From a virus, in IMG/VR virus record IMGVR_UViG_3300029199_000244, positions 1 to 23,805 of that record: DNA of 23,805 bases. The stretch is one strand, 5' to 3'. A program made the translations under genes and the position numbers. This document shows positions 14,207-22,106 of this stretch, in pieces; position 1 is the stretch's first letter; every line of letters begins with the position of its first letter. The notes under the pieces were generated by a model. The model was not told where the DNA came from. It made no database searches and was given only the letters and a program-made list of their open reading frames with translations.

Positions 14207-17197
14207 TCAGAGTCTTACGCTTTTGGCGCGCCCAAAGCACTCATCAATCACGAATGTGACACCATCCTGGTCTCGCAACGATATCTCCATGCTTGCGTGC
14301 TCATCCAGACCCATTTCTGCTGCAATCCTTGGCAGCTGATCAAGCGAAGGCGACAGCATATCCCAGCAGCCGACTTTGTCGTTGGGGCGAATCTCAACAT
14401 CTTCCGTTACGTGCCATTCTGCCCAATCTCGCGCCAATCCCGATTCATTCAAGGCAGGTGAATGGATCTCGAAATACAGGTTCTGATGCCGGTCATACCG
14501 GGCGCGAAATCGCACTGTTGGTTGAGGATCGTGCCGAAGATTGAAATCGATATAGTGACGACGCGTCAGCCATGCAAGTGCTGTCTTCGATGGGGCGCAC
14601 CCTGTAATAACCTGCGCTTCAGCTTCAGCCAGCATGCGTTTGGCTTGATTCTGATCATCCTGCGCCAAAGCGCACATTGCACCATTGTGACCGAACACAA
14701 GCGTAGGCGTTATAACAAGTCCTGCCGCCTGCCAGCCGCTGGCACCGGCTAGTAGTGCGGCCATTGATTGATCGTTGTGAGTGTATATCTTCGCATTGCC
14801 CGGATACCTGAAGCAGTCAGCATACCCCTTCAATGATCGAAGATTACGATCAAGGATGGCGATATTGGGTGCCTGGACATGCAGGCGTCGATGTCGATTG
14901 ACGCGCCCCGCGATCTGCACAATGGATGCCGTTGAGGACGGCTCAATCACAGACCAGTCAAAATCATGATCGCGACCGACTTCTTCCACTGGCGTAGCCA
15001 CAACTACAAAGACCAGATCTTCTTCCGGAGCCTGTCGGATCATATGATCAAGCTCTGCATCCTGAAAGATGTTTTCGTTCCCTCGCTTGCGGTTAAAAAG
15101 CCTGTCCAGTGCGCTTTCCTTCACCCATCGGCGCAACCGGAAATCCTCAGAATGGTAAGCCGACACCCGGTAGCCTGGCTCGCTCTGCAGCCGGGTAGCT
15201 ATCTCTACGCAAGGTTCGATGTTGGCAACCCGGACAACGCCGAAAGAGACGCGCTTACCTGATGGGTGCAACCATGCATGATTGTGGTGCAGTTGTTGTA
15301 TTGCGGCGCTGATCGAGTGTTGAAATCTATCAATTGGCGTTTCGCCTTCAGCAACGGTCTGTATGTACGCCAAGCGATAACAGGGTTCCTGGTGTAGGTG
15401 GTCGGCAAGCCCATCAAGCCACTGCGCAATGATTGGCTCAATCTCATCCGAAGCCCCTGTATGGCTTGAGGGTGACTGGTAGTTGTCTACCAGCGTGATA
15501 TGGCAGCCTACATGCGAGTGGTGATTGATGGCGCCATGCATGTGCGCACCGGCCTCAAATGCACGCACCACTGCAGCAGCACATCCCTGCGTGAGTGTCG
15601 CGCTGGAGACGATGACGTTACACCCAAGCAGGGCCGCCATTTCAATCAGTCGCATCACCGCACCTAGGGATTGAGGGCTGTAATTATCAATTTCATCAAG
15701 AATCAAATCACTGCCTGCCACGCGCAGAGCCGCCGTTACATGATGGCCCTGGCGACCGGGGTTACCCGCATCAATCAGGTAGTCGAGTGTGGATACCAAA
15801 AGCGGGGTCCCGAGCAGGGCGCACGTTTTTTCTTCTGAACGGCAGCCGCCGTAGGTTTCAGCCCATTCACGCACCCACTTTGGGCAAGCAGGATCCACGT
15901 TGCCACCAATCTCCCAGATCGCGCGCCCATCAGCCGTGTCGGTTTCATCCTCATCCTCGTCCACAGCGCCAAGCTTTGCACGCGTGGTGTCGTGTGCCGC
16001 CTTCAGAAAGGCATCCCCCATTACGGTTGCTACTTGCTGCCTGGGCAGGCCAAGGTCTGCGCAAATCGCTTCACCCGTTTGCAGCGTAAGCGAGCGCAAG
16101 TTCAGGCCAATAGATATGCGTAACGGCGCTTCTGGTGCTGTCATTGCATCGGCTATCATCAGGTTGGCGCGCGTCTTCCCCGTGCCGGTGGACGCTGCGT
16201 TCAGTACAAGGCGGGGAGTGTTTCGCTGTTCGGGATGCTCATATTGCGAACGGATATGGTTGACCGCGTCCCGCTGCCAGGCAAAGCGAGATTCAGTACT
16301 GTCGCCATGTAGGCGTGCGCGCGCAGCGGTCGAAAGACCTGCAAGCCCTTCAATTTTGGCCAGCTTTTCTACCCAGCTGGCGGCTTCCTGACCAACGTGC
16401 TCAAGATGCCAGTCCAGCGGCTGATCAAGTTTACGCCCGACCCCGTTATTATTCGGTTTGGTGTTGGCATACAGGCGGTCACTCATGCTATCCACGATTA
16501 AGTCACCAGCCATTGAGCGGCTGGACACCTGATGATCTGCGGCAATCAGAGCCATTCGGACTATCATGCCCAAACCCTTCCAGTAAGGCGCTTGCTGGTG
16601 TTCTTGCGCGGGCAGGTCCGCATCAATACGCTGAAGCACATCCCAGAGCGCGCTTTCAAGGCTTTCAGGGAAGCCCTGAGTATCGGACGGCATTTGCTTA
16701 AACGCATCGACTGGCTGATCGATGAATGGCCTGACATGCGTCTCCGCCATGGGAATGACCGATCTGTCTTTGTGGCTTGATCGCGCCGTTGGCCCCAACA
16801 AGCCGTGGTGTGTCATTACAGCAAAATCGACAACATCGTCAGCCTTGCATACGGGCGCGACAACAGTCTGCTTAATCATCCGATGGCCCTGCTGCAGGGG
16901 CTGCATAAATGCAGGTAGCCGCTCTATGCCATCATCCGCCATTACGTGCCAAGCATCCTTCAATGTGGGCGGCGGGGCGGCATTGCCTGCATCGGCACTT
17001 TTCTGCCAGGCGCGCATCATGCCTCGCCATGTTTCCAGTACCCGCACCGAGATCCACTCATGCCGGATTCGGTCACCACTCAATGCAGACTGCTGTCCAC
17101 GCAGCTTTTCTTGGAAATGCACAGTGGCCTTCCCAATGTCATGGCTCAAGCCTGCCGCGCGAGCCAGGAGTGAGGCGAGGTTGGCCCAGCTATTCAT
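14207..17197 (-). CDS. cas3: Type I-F Cas3 nuclease-helicase lacking the Cas2 fusion
   Basis: A 996-residue HD nuclease plus superfamily 2 helicase that degrades DNA after the Csy complex has bound its target. The HD domain begins almost at once (LSHDIGKA with H19-D20), with THHGLLG and AADH further on. Helicase motifs follow: Walker A in ASTGTGKT near residue 340, DEID near 500, SSATL near 530, and the arginine motif QIAGRVNRHR near 762. In canonical type I-F the protein is about 1,070-1,100 residues because a Cas2 domain of roughly 95 residues precedes the HD domain. Here that segment is absent, since the WYL gene ends at the start codon. All catalytic motifs look intact. It is translationally coupled to the upstream regulator (ATGA). 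Confidence 0.92.
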   Translation of the reverse strand: MNSWANLASLLARAAGLSHDIGKATVHFQEKLRGQQSALSGDRIRHEWISVRVLETWRGMMRAWQKSADAGNAAPPPTLKDAWHVMADDGIERLPAFMQPLQQGHRMIKQTVVAPVCKADDVVDFAVMTHHGLLGPTARSSHKDRSVIPMAETHVRPFIDQPVDAFKQMPSDTQGFPESLESALWDVLQRIDADLPAQEHQQAPYWKGLGMIVRMALIAADHQVSSRSMAGDLIVDSMSDRLYANTKPNNNGVGRKLDQPLDWHLEHVGQEAASWVEKLAKIEGLAGLSTAARARLHGDSTESRFAWQRDAVNHIRSQYEHPEQRNTPRLVLNAASTGTGKTRANLMIADAMTAPEAPLRISIGLNLRSLTLQTGEAICADLGLPRQQVATVMGDAFLKAAHDTTRAKLGAVDEDEDETDTADGRAIWEIGGNVDPACPKWVREWAETYGGCRSEEKTCALLGTPLLVSTLDYLIDAGNPGRQGHHVTAALRVAGSDLILDEIDNYSPQSLGAVMRLIEMAALLGCNVIVSSATLTQGCAAAVVRAFEAGAHMHGAINHHSHVGCHITLVDNYQSPSSHTGASDEIEPIIAQWLDGLADHLHQEPCYRLAYIQTVAEGETPIDRFQHSISAAIQQLHHNHAWLHPSGKRVSFGVVRVANIEPCVEIATRLQSEPGYRVSAYHSEDFRLRRWVKESALDRLFNRKRGNENIFQDAELDHMIRQAPEEDLVFVVVATPVEEVGRDHDFDWSVIEPSSTASIVQIAGRVNRHRRLHVQAPNIAILDRNLRSLKGYADCFRYPGNAKIYTHNDQSMAALLAGASGWQAAGLVITPTLVFGHNGAMCALAQDDQNQAKRMLAEAEAQVITGCAPSKTALAWLTRRHYIDFNLRHDPQPTVRFRARYDRHQNLYFEIHSPALNESGLARDWAEWHVTEDVEIRPNDKVGCWDMLSPSLDQLPRIAAEMGLDEHASMEISLRDQDGVTFVIDECFGRAKSVRL

Positions 17198-18087
17198 GAC
17201 GTTATGGCCTCCATGCTCACAGCCACCGGATCAATGCAGTCAGATGTGACCGCTTTGGGTTGCAGGTGGCGCTGCCGAAAATGGAATAGCGACGCATCAT
17301 CCAACAGAATGCGGTTCTGGCTATCCAGGCCAAGCTCGCGGCGGGCAGCCAGTGACTGGTCAGGCGTCATCTTGGGGTTCAGTGAGACGACATACCAGCG
17401 GCCCGTCGCACGGCCAATGCCTGAATCTTTGATTGCGTCAATCTGCAGCTGAATGCTTGGCGTGATCGAGAGGGGGCGAAGTTCGAGCATGCGGAAAAGA
17501 ACAAATTGCTTTAGAGGGGCGGTTAGTACGTCTTGAGCATCAAATTCATCAAGGTCATACCCGGTTACTAGCAGTTGATCAGCAATGCGATGCAATGCGA
17601 CCGGGTAGATGCATCGCCACCGCGCCTGATCATTCTTTTTCCTGCCTACATAGCGCACCGAGAAGGCTTTTTTGTGCACCATTGCGTGAAGCAGGGGGGT
17701 GTAATCGACCTCATCAGGGAGGCGCTGCGCCCGAATCTTGCCGTACTGAACGCTGAGGCTTCCCACAACGCCTGGCGCATCATCAATATCAAGCCCAGCC
17801 TGCAGCCGTGTGATGGGGCTAAACAGGATCTCATTCAGGATGGAGTTGGCGCTGTTCGGGTCTCGTGTATCCAGGGCGACATAGCTATGGGGCCGGTAGC
17901 AGCGTTTGTCCTGATAAATCAAGTTGCTGTAGGCCGAGCACATCTGATTGAGAAGGCGATACTTCGTTGCAGCCGAGCCCTCACTGATGCCGTCCAGATC
18001 ACTTCGGCGGAACTGACCGGTGTGGATTGTCCGGCGCAAAACGTAGCGTTCGATCATGTCCTGTTGGTAGATAGTTGCAGATGACAA
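17194..18087 (-). CDS. WYL-domain transcriptional regulator coupled to cas3
   Basis: A 297-residue protein with an N-terminal winged-helix-like part (residues 8-60, RYVLRRTIHTGQFRRSDLDG) and a WYL domain at about 145-215. The WYL signature shows as FSVRYVGRKK, IYPVALHRIADQLLVTGYD and FVLFRMLELRPL. A C-terminal region of about 75 residues follows, matching the HTH-WYL-C-terminal layout of BrxR/CapW-type defence repressors. The start is TTG at 18087, supported by a GAGGAGAT site six bases upstream. ATG at residue 11 is the alternative. It precedes cas3 with an ATGA overlap and diverges from csy1 across an AT-rich region. It probably controls both operons and may sense nucleic acid or a ligand, but the ligand is unknown. 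Confidence 0.8.
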   Translation of the reverse strand: MSSATIYQQDMIERYVLRRTIHTGQFRRSDLDGISEGSAATKYRLLNQMCSAYSNLIYQDKRCYRPHSYVALDTRDPNSANSILNEILFSPITRLQAGLDIDDAPGVVGSLSVQYGKIRAQRLPDEVDYTPLLHAMVHKKAFSVRYVGRKKNDQARWRCIYPVALHRIADQLLVTGYDLDEFDAQDVLTAPLKQFVLFRMLELRPLSITPSIQLQIDAIKDSGIGRATGRWYVVSLNPKMTPDQSLAARRELGLDSQNRILLDDASLFHFRQRHLQPKAVTSDCIDPVAVSMEAITS

Positions 18088-18256
18088 GTTCCAATCTCCT
18101 CAAAAAGATAATTCACTTAAAACCATAGCGTTAAATATATATCAAAATGAAACATAAAAGAATTGCCACAGGATGAAAATAACTCTAGTCTAGTGCTCAT
18201 CGAACAAGCAACGGGAGGATGGCGCGGAGTCATGGACACCAGCGCCGGGCAAAAGA
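18088..18256. promoter_or_regulatory. Divergent AT-rich control region between regulator-cas3 and csy operons
   Basis: This 169-bp gap is markedly AT-rich compared with its surroundings. For the plus strand, TTGCCA (18163-18168), a 17-bp spacer and TAGTCT (18186-18191) form a plausible sigma-70 promoter for csy1. The -10 lies in a CTAGTCTAG pseudo-palindrome (18185-18193) that could be an operator. For the minus strand, TGATATATAT-type sequence round 18135-18145 is the best -10-like candidate, without a clear -35. The first gene product is a WYL regulator, so this is the expected binding region. Promoter positions are inspection only. Confidence 0.5.
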
Positions 18257-19384
18257 ATGAAAAACTCAGAGCAGCAAAGCGCGCTATCCAACTGGATACT
18301 GGACAACCTGGTGCATTTCTCGAACAAGCTCACAAACTCAAACGCACCGGGGGGCGGTATTCGGCTGTCAGGCATACAGGCCCTTGACCTGCCTTACGTG
18401 AGTGCACGAACGCACCTGCACGACATCAACCGTAAAGCGACCGGGGCACTTATTGAGCTGGATTACGTAAAGCCCACAAATATCCGGATGAAGGATGTTC
18501 GGGTATGCCTGGGCGAGGAAGTCATCAACCCGCCAGAGCTTGATCTTGCTAAGGATCAGATGAGCGAAGTTGCCGGTGTGTACTTGGATGCAGCATCAGG
18601 CCGGCATCCCTGCAAAGTTGCCGACCCGAAGGCACAGACTTTGTCGCGGCTGAAGCAGATTCTATTGCCACTACCTGAGGATGAGGCTTATTTGGCGGTA
18701 AGCCCGCTCAGTGCAGCAGGCATGGCAAAGCTGCTCAATGACACCTACGCCGCGCGCTTCGACCAGAGCGAGCAGGGCGACAATGGAAAAGGCTTGATCC
18801 CCAGGGTGCGTTCATTTCCCTATGGCGGAGACAAGCCGCAGAACGTGGGCTCTCGCGTCAATGAAGGCTTGAGCCGTCCATTCGTGTTTGATCGCGTGCC
18901 CCGTGAAAATGATGACCTGAAATACGCGCATCGCCTGTTTTATCGTGGCCTAACCTTGCGACTGCCTAAAGCGCTAATCATGGACTACAAGTCATTCCTC
19001 GACAGCGTGCGCAGAGAAGGGCGCGACTTGAAGGTATGGCCTGCCTCGCACAAGCGTGCAGAGCGTGCCTATCTGCAGCCTCTATGGGGGAGCTGGGAGA
19101 ATCAGGCCAGAAAGGCTAGGCGCGTACTGGAAGAACACGCAGCTTCACTGCCGGATTCAAATCCCGCATGGCATGGCGAGACCGAAGAAGCCCGGTTTCA
19201 GGCTGGGTGGTTGATGCCCTCAGCGCGAGGGCATGAGTGGAAGAAACAAGCAGCTCGCCGATTTGCCAGCCTGCTTTCAGCCAGTCGTGTCGCTGCCGGG
19301 CGTGACGGCGAGTCTGGACGGATCGCGTTGAGCCCTACCGATCAGCACCGCGTTGCCAGTGCAGTCCTGGAGGGCTTCAGATGA
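18257..19384 (+). CDS. csy1: Cas8f (Csy1), large subunit of the type I-F effector
   Basis: A 375-residue protein in the csy1 position of a csy1-2-3-4 operon. The clearest family mark is FPYGGDKPQNVGSRVNEG near residues 188-205, matching the GG-x-KPQN-x-x-x-x-N signature of Csy1. The C-terminal half is helical, with LQPLWGSWENQ and RRFASLLSAS resembling the helical bundle that recruits Cas3. Cas8f binds the crRNA 5' handle with Cas5f and recognises the CC PAM. It is shorter than the P. aeruginosa protein (about 434 residues), mainly at the N-terminus. The start ATG 18257 lacks a strong ribosome binding site, so the N-terminus is uncertain. A 13-codon frame from 18219 ends on this ATG. Confidence 0.85.
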   Translation: MKNSEQQSALSNWILDNLVHFSNKLTNSNAPGGGIRLSGIQALDLPYVSARTHLHDINRKATGALIELDYVKPTNIRMKDVRVCLGEEVINPPELDLAKDQMSEVAGVYLDAASGRHPCKVADPKAQTLSRLKQILLPLPEDEAYLAVSPLSAAGMAKLLNDTYAARFDQSEQGDNGKGLIPRVRSFPYGGDKPQNVGSRVNEGLSRPFVFDRVPRENDDLKYAHRLFYRGLTLRLPKALIMDYKSFLDSVRREGRDLKVWPASHKRAERAYLQPLWGSWENQARKARRVLEEHAASLPDSNPAWHGETEEARFQAGWLMPSARGHEWKKQAARRFASLLSASRVAAGRDGESGRIALSPTDQHRVASAVLEGFR

Positions 19385-20265
19385 ACAAGCGTTATCTATT
19401 GCTTCCACGACTGGATGTGCAGCGCGCAAACGCAATGGTGACTGCGGGTGTGATCTCACTATGTCCTGTCATGCCAGCAGTGCTCATGGGCGAGGCTTTC
19501 GGACATGCAACAGGTGCGTTCCCAGAAGGGGTGATGCTTGTCCACCATGACGCTTACCTGCTGGCTGATCAAAGCCTTGACCAAGCCCGACCGGGTGGCA
19601 CTGAGTACTATCCGCATCAATTCCGGGGCGCGACAGCGTTCAACGGTAAAGATATAGCGGGTGGTGACAAGAAAAAACCATCCAACTCGATCCAGCCAAC
19701 GGCCAGCATGAATGGCACCTGGTCAGTGATTATGTCATTCGACGCAGATCAGATTGATGCCGACAGTCTGCTGTCAGCCGCAACGCAATTTCTTGGACGT
19801 ATGGCACGGCTTGCCGGTGGCGTGATTACACACTTTGAAAAGCCTCAGGTGCAAGATGATCTGGCGGGTATTCTTGCTGCATGCCGAAGTGGTTTTGTGG
19901 CTATCGACCGGTCGCCTTGGCTGGTATCGGACACACAGACGCGCATCGAGCGTTTGCTGGCGCACACCGATGGAAGCGTTCAGCCCGAGCATCAGGGAAG
20001 GCGTCGCTGGCTGGTCCCGGCTGCTCTGGGGTATGCCCTGCTAACAGATCCTGTCGATACGGCTGGCGCGCGTAATGGCTTGCCCCATGCGTTCGCAGAA
20101 GTGCTCCTGGGGTTGGTGGAGCTGGTCAGCATCCGGCAAACATCCGCTTTCCCCACGCAAAACGAAACACAGGATATAACACTGATTGAATCATGCTTTT
20201 GGCGGCAAAACTGGCCAACACAAGACGTTTTTTTATTGAATCAAGAGGAGCCCAGCAATGGCTAA
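19381..20265 (+). CDS. csy2: Cas5f (Csy2), crRNA 5'-handle-binding subunit
   Basis: A 294-residue protein whose N-terminus RYLLLPRLDVQRANAM aligns with the LLLPRL-x-x-Q-x-ANA signature of Csy2. The C-terminal part contains RRRWLVPAALGYALL, a GARNGLPHAFAEVLLGLVEL segment and a final FWRQNWP motif. These correspond to the conserved WLVP-x-x-x-GY and RN-x-x-P-x-x-F-E positions of Csy2. It pairs with Cas8f to hold the crRNA handle. The start overlaps the csy1 stop (ATGA), and the end overlaps the csy3 start by eight bases. It is slightly shorter than the usual 320-330 residues. Confidence 0.85.
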   Translation: MNKRYLLLPRLDVQRANAMVTAGVISLCPVMPAVLMGEAFGHATGAFPEGVMLVHHDAYLLADQSLDQARPGGTEYYPHQFRGATAFNGKDIAGGDKKKPSNSIQPTASMNGTWSVIMSFDADQIDADSLLSAATQFLGRMARLAGGVITHFEKPQVQDDLAGILAACRSGFVAIDRSPWLVSDTQTRIERLLAHTDGSVQPEHQGRRRWLVPAALGYALLTDPVDTAGARNGLPHAFAEVLLGLVELVSIRQTSAFPTQNETQDITLIESCFWRQNWPTQDVFLLNQEEPSNG

Positions 20266-21331
20266 AGTAATGGCAAAACTACCCGGTGTAACCAGCTTCA
20301 CCCGTCGCAGTGTGATCAGCGATGGCGCATTTTACAGTCTTGTTGACGGGGTTGAAGTACCCCTGCCGGTTGTGCGTCACGGAATTCGTGGCACTCAGAA
20401 CATCAATAACACAAAGGAGCGCGAACCCTCGCAGATCCAGGTAACTGAAACAGCGCGCACAGAAGTGAATGCCGACGCCTTCCTGGTGCGGTTCAATCTG
20501 CGCTTTCTGCCGCTACAAGAAGGCTTGCACGCGTGTGCGGTCAATAAGCAGACCGACAAGGCGTTAACAGAGGCGCTGCGGGCGCAATACGAGGCATTCG
20601 TGAGCGCTGCCCGCAACAGTGATGGCTTGGCTGAGGTGTCTCTTCGCACCGCGCGGAATATCCTCAATGGTCGCTGGCTCTGGCGCAACCGTAGCCTGGG
20701 CGAAGCAATCGAGATCAGCGCCAGTACGCAGGACAAGCGCATAAACATAGACGGGTTTGATGCGCTTGAGCTGCCGCTGAATGCCTTTGGCGATTACACC
20801 CGTGAAGAGCAGCAGCTGGGTGACTACATTCAGCACATGCTTCAGGGCGAAGCCACTGGCGGCATGACGATTGAAGCGCGCGTAAGCCTTGGGTTCACGG
20901 GATCGGTCGAAGTATTCCCCTCACAGAACTATGTGTCCAAAAAGCCCAAAGGCTTTGCCCGGCCACTGTATAAGCTGGGAGTGGCCGACAAGTCGCGCAC
21001 GTTTACTACCGCTGATGACATGCTGGATTACAGTGATATTCGGCGCATGGGGCAGGCTGCACTGCGTGACCAGAAGATTGGCAATGCGCTGCGCACCATT
21101 GATACCTGGTATCCGGACGCAGAAGCGTATGATCATCGGCCAATACCGATCGAGCCTGAGGGCGCGAATCTTGATTCTATGTCGATGCTTCGCAAGCACA
21201 AAGGGGCCGGTAGCAAGTCTGCGTTTGCACTGGCAACGCGAATGGCAGAGATCAACCCCAACACCCCGGACGGCATGTTTCTGATCGGTGCCCTGATGAG
21301 GGGTGGCGTGTACGGCGAAGCGGGCGAGTGA
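20258..21331 (+). CDS. csy3: Cas7f (Csy3), backbone subunit of the type I-F effector
   Basis: A 357-residue Cas7-family protein. Six copies normally wrap the spacer part of the crRNA. The family signatures are strong: GIRGT near residue 43, ARNILNGRWLWRNR near 130, SVEVFPSQ near 212, KIGNALRTIDTWYPDA near 275, and the C-terminal LIGALMRGGVYGEAGE. The order and spacing agree with P. aeruginosa Csy3 (about 342 residues). A good AGAGGAG site lies before ATG 20258, so it may be expressed more strongly than its neighbours, as its stoichiometry requires. It ends in GTGA, which overlaps a possible GTG start for csy4. Confidence 0.95.
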   Translation: MAKVMAKLPGVTSFTRRSVISDGAFYSLVDGVEVPLPVVRHGIRGTQNINNTKEREPSQIQVTETARTEVNADAFLVRFNLRFLPLQEGLHACAVNKQTDKALTEALRAQYEAFVSAARNSDGLAEVSLRTARNILNGRWLWRNRSLGEAIEISASTQDKRINIDGFDALELPLNAFGDYTREEQQLGDYIQHMLQGEATGGMTIEARVSLGFTGSVEVFPSQNYVSKKPKGFARPLYKLGVADKSRTFTTADDMLDYSDIRRMGQAALRDQKIGNALRTIDTWYPDAEAYDHRPIPIEPEGANLDSMSMLRKHKGAGSKSAFALATRMAEINPNTPDGMFLIGALMRGGVYGEAGE

Positions 21332-21411
21332 CCCGCACTTTAATCCTGAAGTTCAACTCGACAAAGGAGGATGCTGGCGCAGACCGAATAGGGCTTGCGT
21401 CAGCCAATGAA

Positions 21412-21978
21412 ATGAAGCACTACATGGATATCAAGCTCGTGCCAGCAGTGGGTATGACGCCGCCAACTCTGGCATCAGAAGTCGTCAAGACGGTACATAA
21501 GCATCTGCACGACCACCCCGGAACGGTGGCAGTGGCGCTGCCTGAGTGCAAAGCCGGGGCTGAGCGCAAAGTGGGGACGCTGGTGCGGCTATTCGCTGTC
21601 GAAGGTGACCATCTTGAAGTGATTGCTGATGCCATCGAGGCCCGCAAAGCACTTAACGGGCTTGCGATCCCAATGCGCATTCGCACAGTGCCTGCCGAGG
21701 TTGGCAAGTGGGCTGCCTACACCCGGTTCAGGTTGCCCAATCGACGCCGACAACCAAAGGATACGGATGCTTTCGCGATTCGTCGTCAGCAGCTTCGGGC
21801 CGAAGGCTTGGCGATGATGGACACGCTGCCCACGATTTACATGACATCAACCGGAAACGGGCACCGCTACGGCATGGGCATACAGGTCATGGAAAGCGCC
21901 GATCCAGCGCCGCAGGGTGTATTGAACGGGTATGGACTGTCCAGCCGGACGGAGCCTTACTGGCTTCCCCTGCTATGA
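21412..21978 (+). CDS. csy4: Cas6f (Csy4), crRNA-processing endoribonuclease
   Basis: A 188-residue processing enzyme that cuts each repeat at the base of its stem-loop. Starting at ATG 21412 gives MKHYMDIKL, the standard Csy4 N-terminus (MDHYLDI). It places a histidine (H29, in KTVHKH) at exactly the position of the catalytic His29. The serine region appears as MTSTGNGHRY, and YGLS near the C-terminus matches the conserved tyrosine segment. The arginine-rich stretch RFRLPNRRRQ fits the helix that grips the RNA stem. No good ribosome binding site precedes 21412. A GTG at 21328 overlapping the csy3 stop would add 28 residues not seen in the family and may be used for coupling. Confidence 0.88.
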   Translation: MKHYMDIKLVPAVGMTPPTLASEVVKTVHKHLHDHPGTVAVALPECKAGAERKVGTLVRLFAVEGDHLEVIADAIEARKALNGLAIPMRIRTVPAEVGKWAAYTRFRLPNRRRQPKDTDAFAIRRQQLRAEGLAMMDTLPTIYMTSTGNGHRYGMGIQVMESADPAPQGVLNGYGLSSRTEPYWLPLL

Positions 21979-22106
21979 ACCAAAACCGACCAGTCTGCAA
22001 TGCATTGATATTCAACGAAATGCGCGATCGCTCGTATTTTTGGGTAAAACGCACGAAGCGAGCAATTGCGCATTCAAAAACAAGAGATTATAGTGATTTT
22101 GTTGTA
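21979..22106 (+). promoter_or_regulatory. CRISPR leader with inverted repeat and promoter
   Basis: This is a 128-bp non-coding stretch between csy4 and the first repeat. TATAGT (22089-22094) preceded at 17 bp by TTGCGC (22066-22071) is a plausible array promoter, with transcription starting close to the first repeat. A 16-base imperfect inverted repeat (arms 22019-22034 and 22059-22074, 14 matching positions, of the form AATGCGC-x-AT-x-GCTCG) overlaps the -35. It could bind a regulator or IHF-like protein, or form a hairpin after csy4. Its place next to the uniform repeats marks this end as the leader side. Confidence 0.6.

Noticed and set aside
14191-14213. Stretch with TATAGGCGG followed by TCAGAG, resembling the second half of a CRISPR repeat
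   Set aside because: Only about nine contiguous bases agree, the left stem arm is poor and it overlaps the cas3 stop codon. Chance similarity in GC-rich DNA is more likely than a solitary repeat.
18219-18260. Thirteen-codon leader ORF ending on the csy1 ATG
   Set aside because: The ribosome binding site GGGAGG abuts its ATG with no spacing, so initiation is doubtful. It was left out as a gene and mentioned only with csy1.
18163-18387. 74-residue frame overlapping the csy1 start
   Set aside because: Its start lies inside the predicted -35 of the csy promoter, and it runs out of phase into csy1, whose family motifs fix the correct frame.
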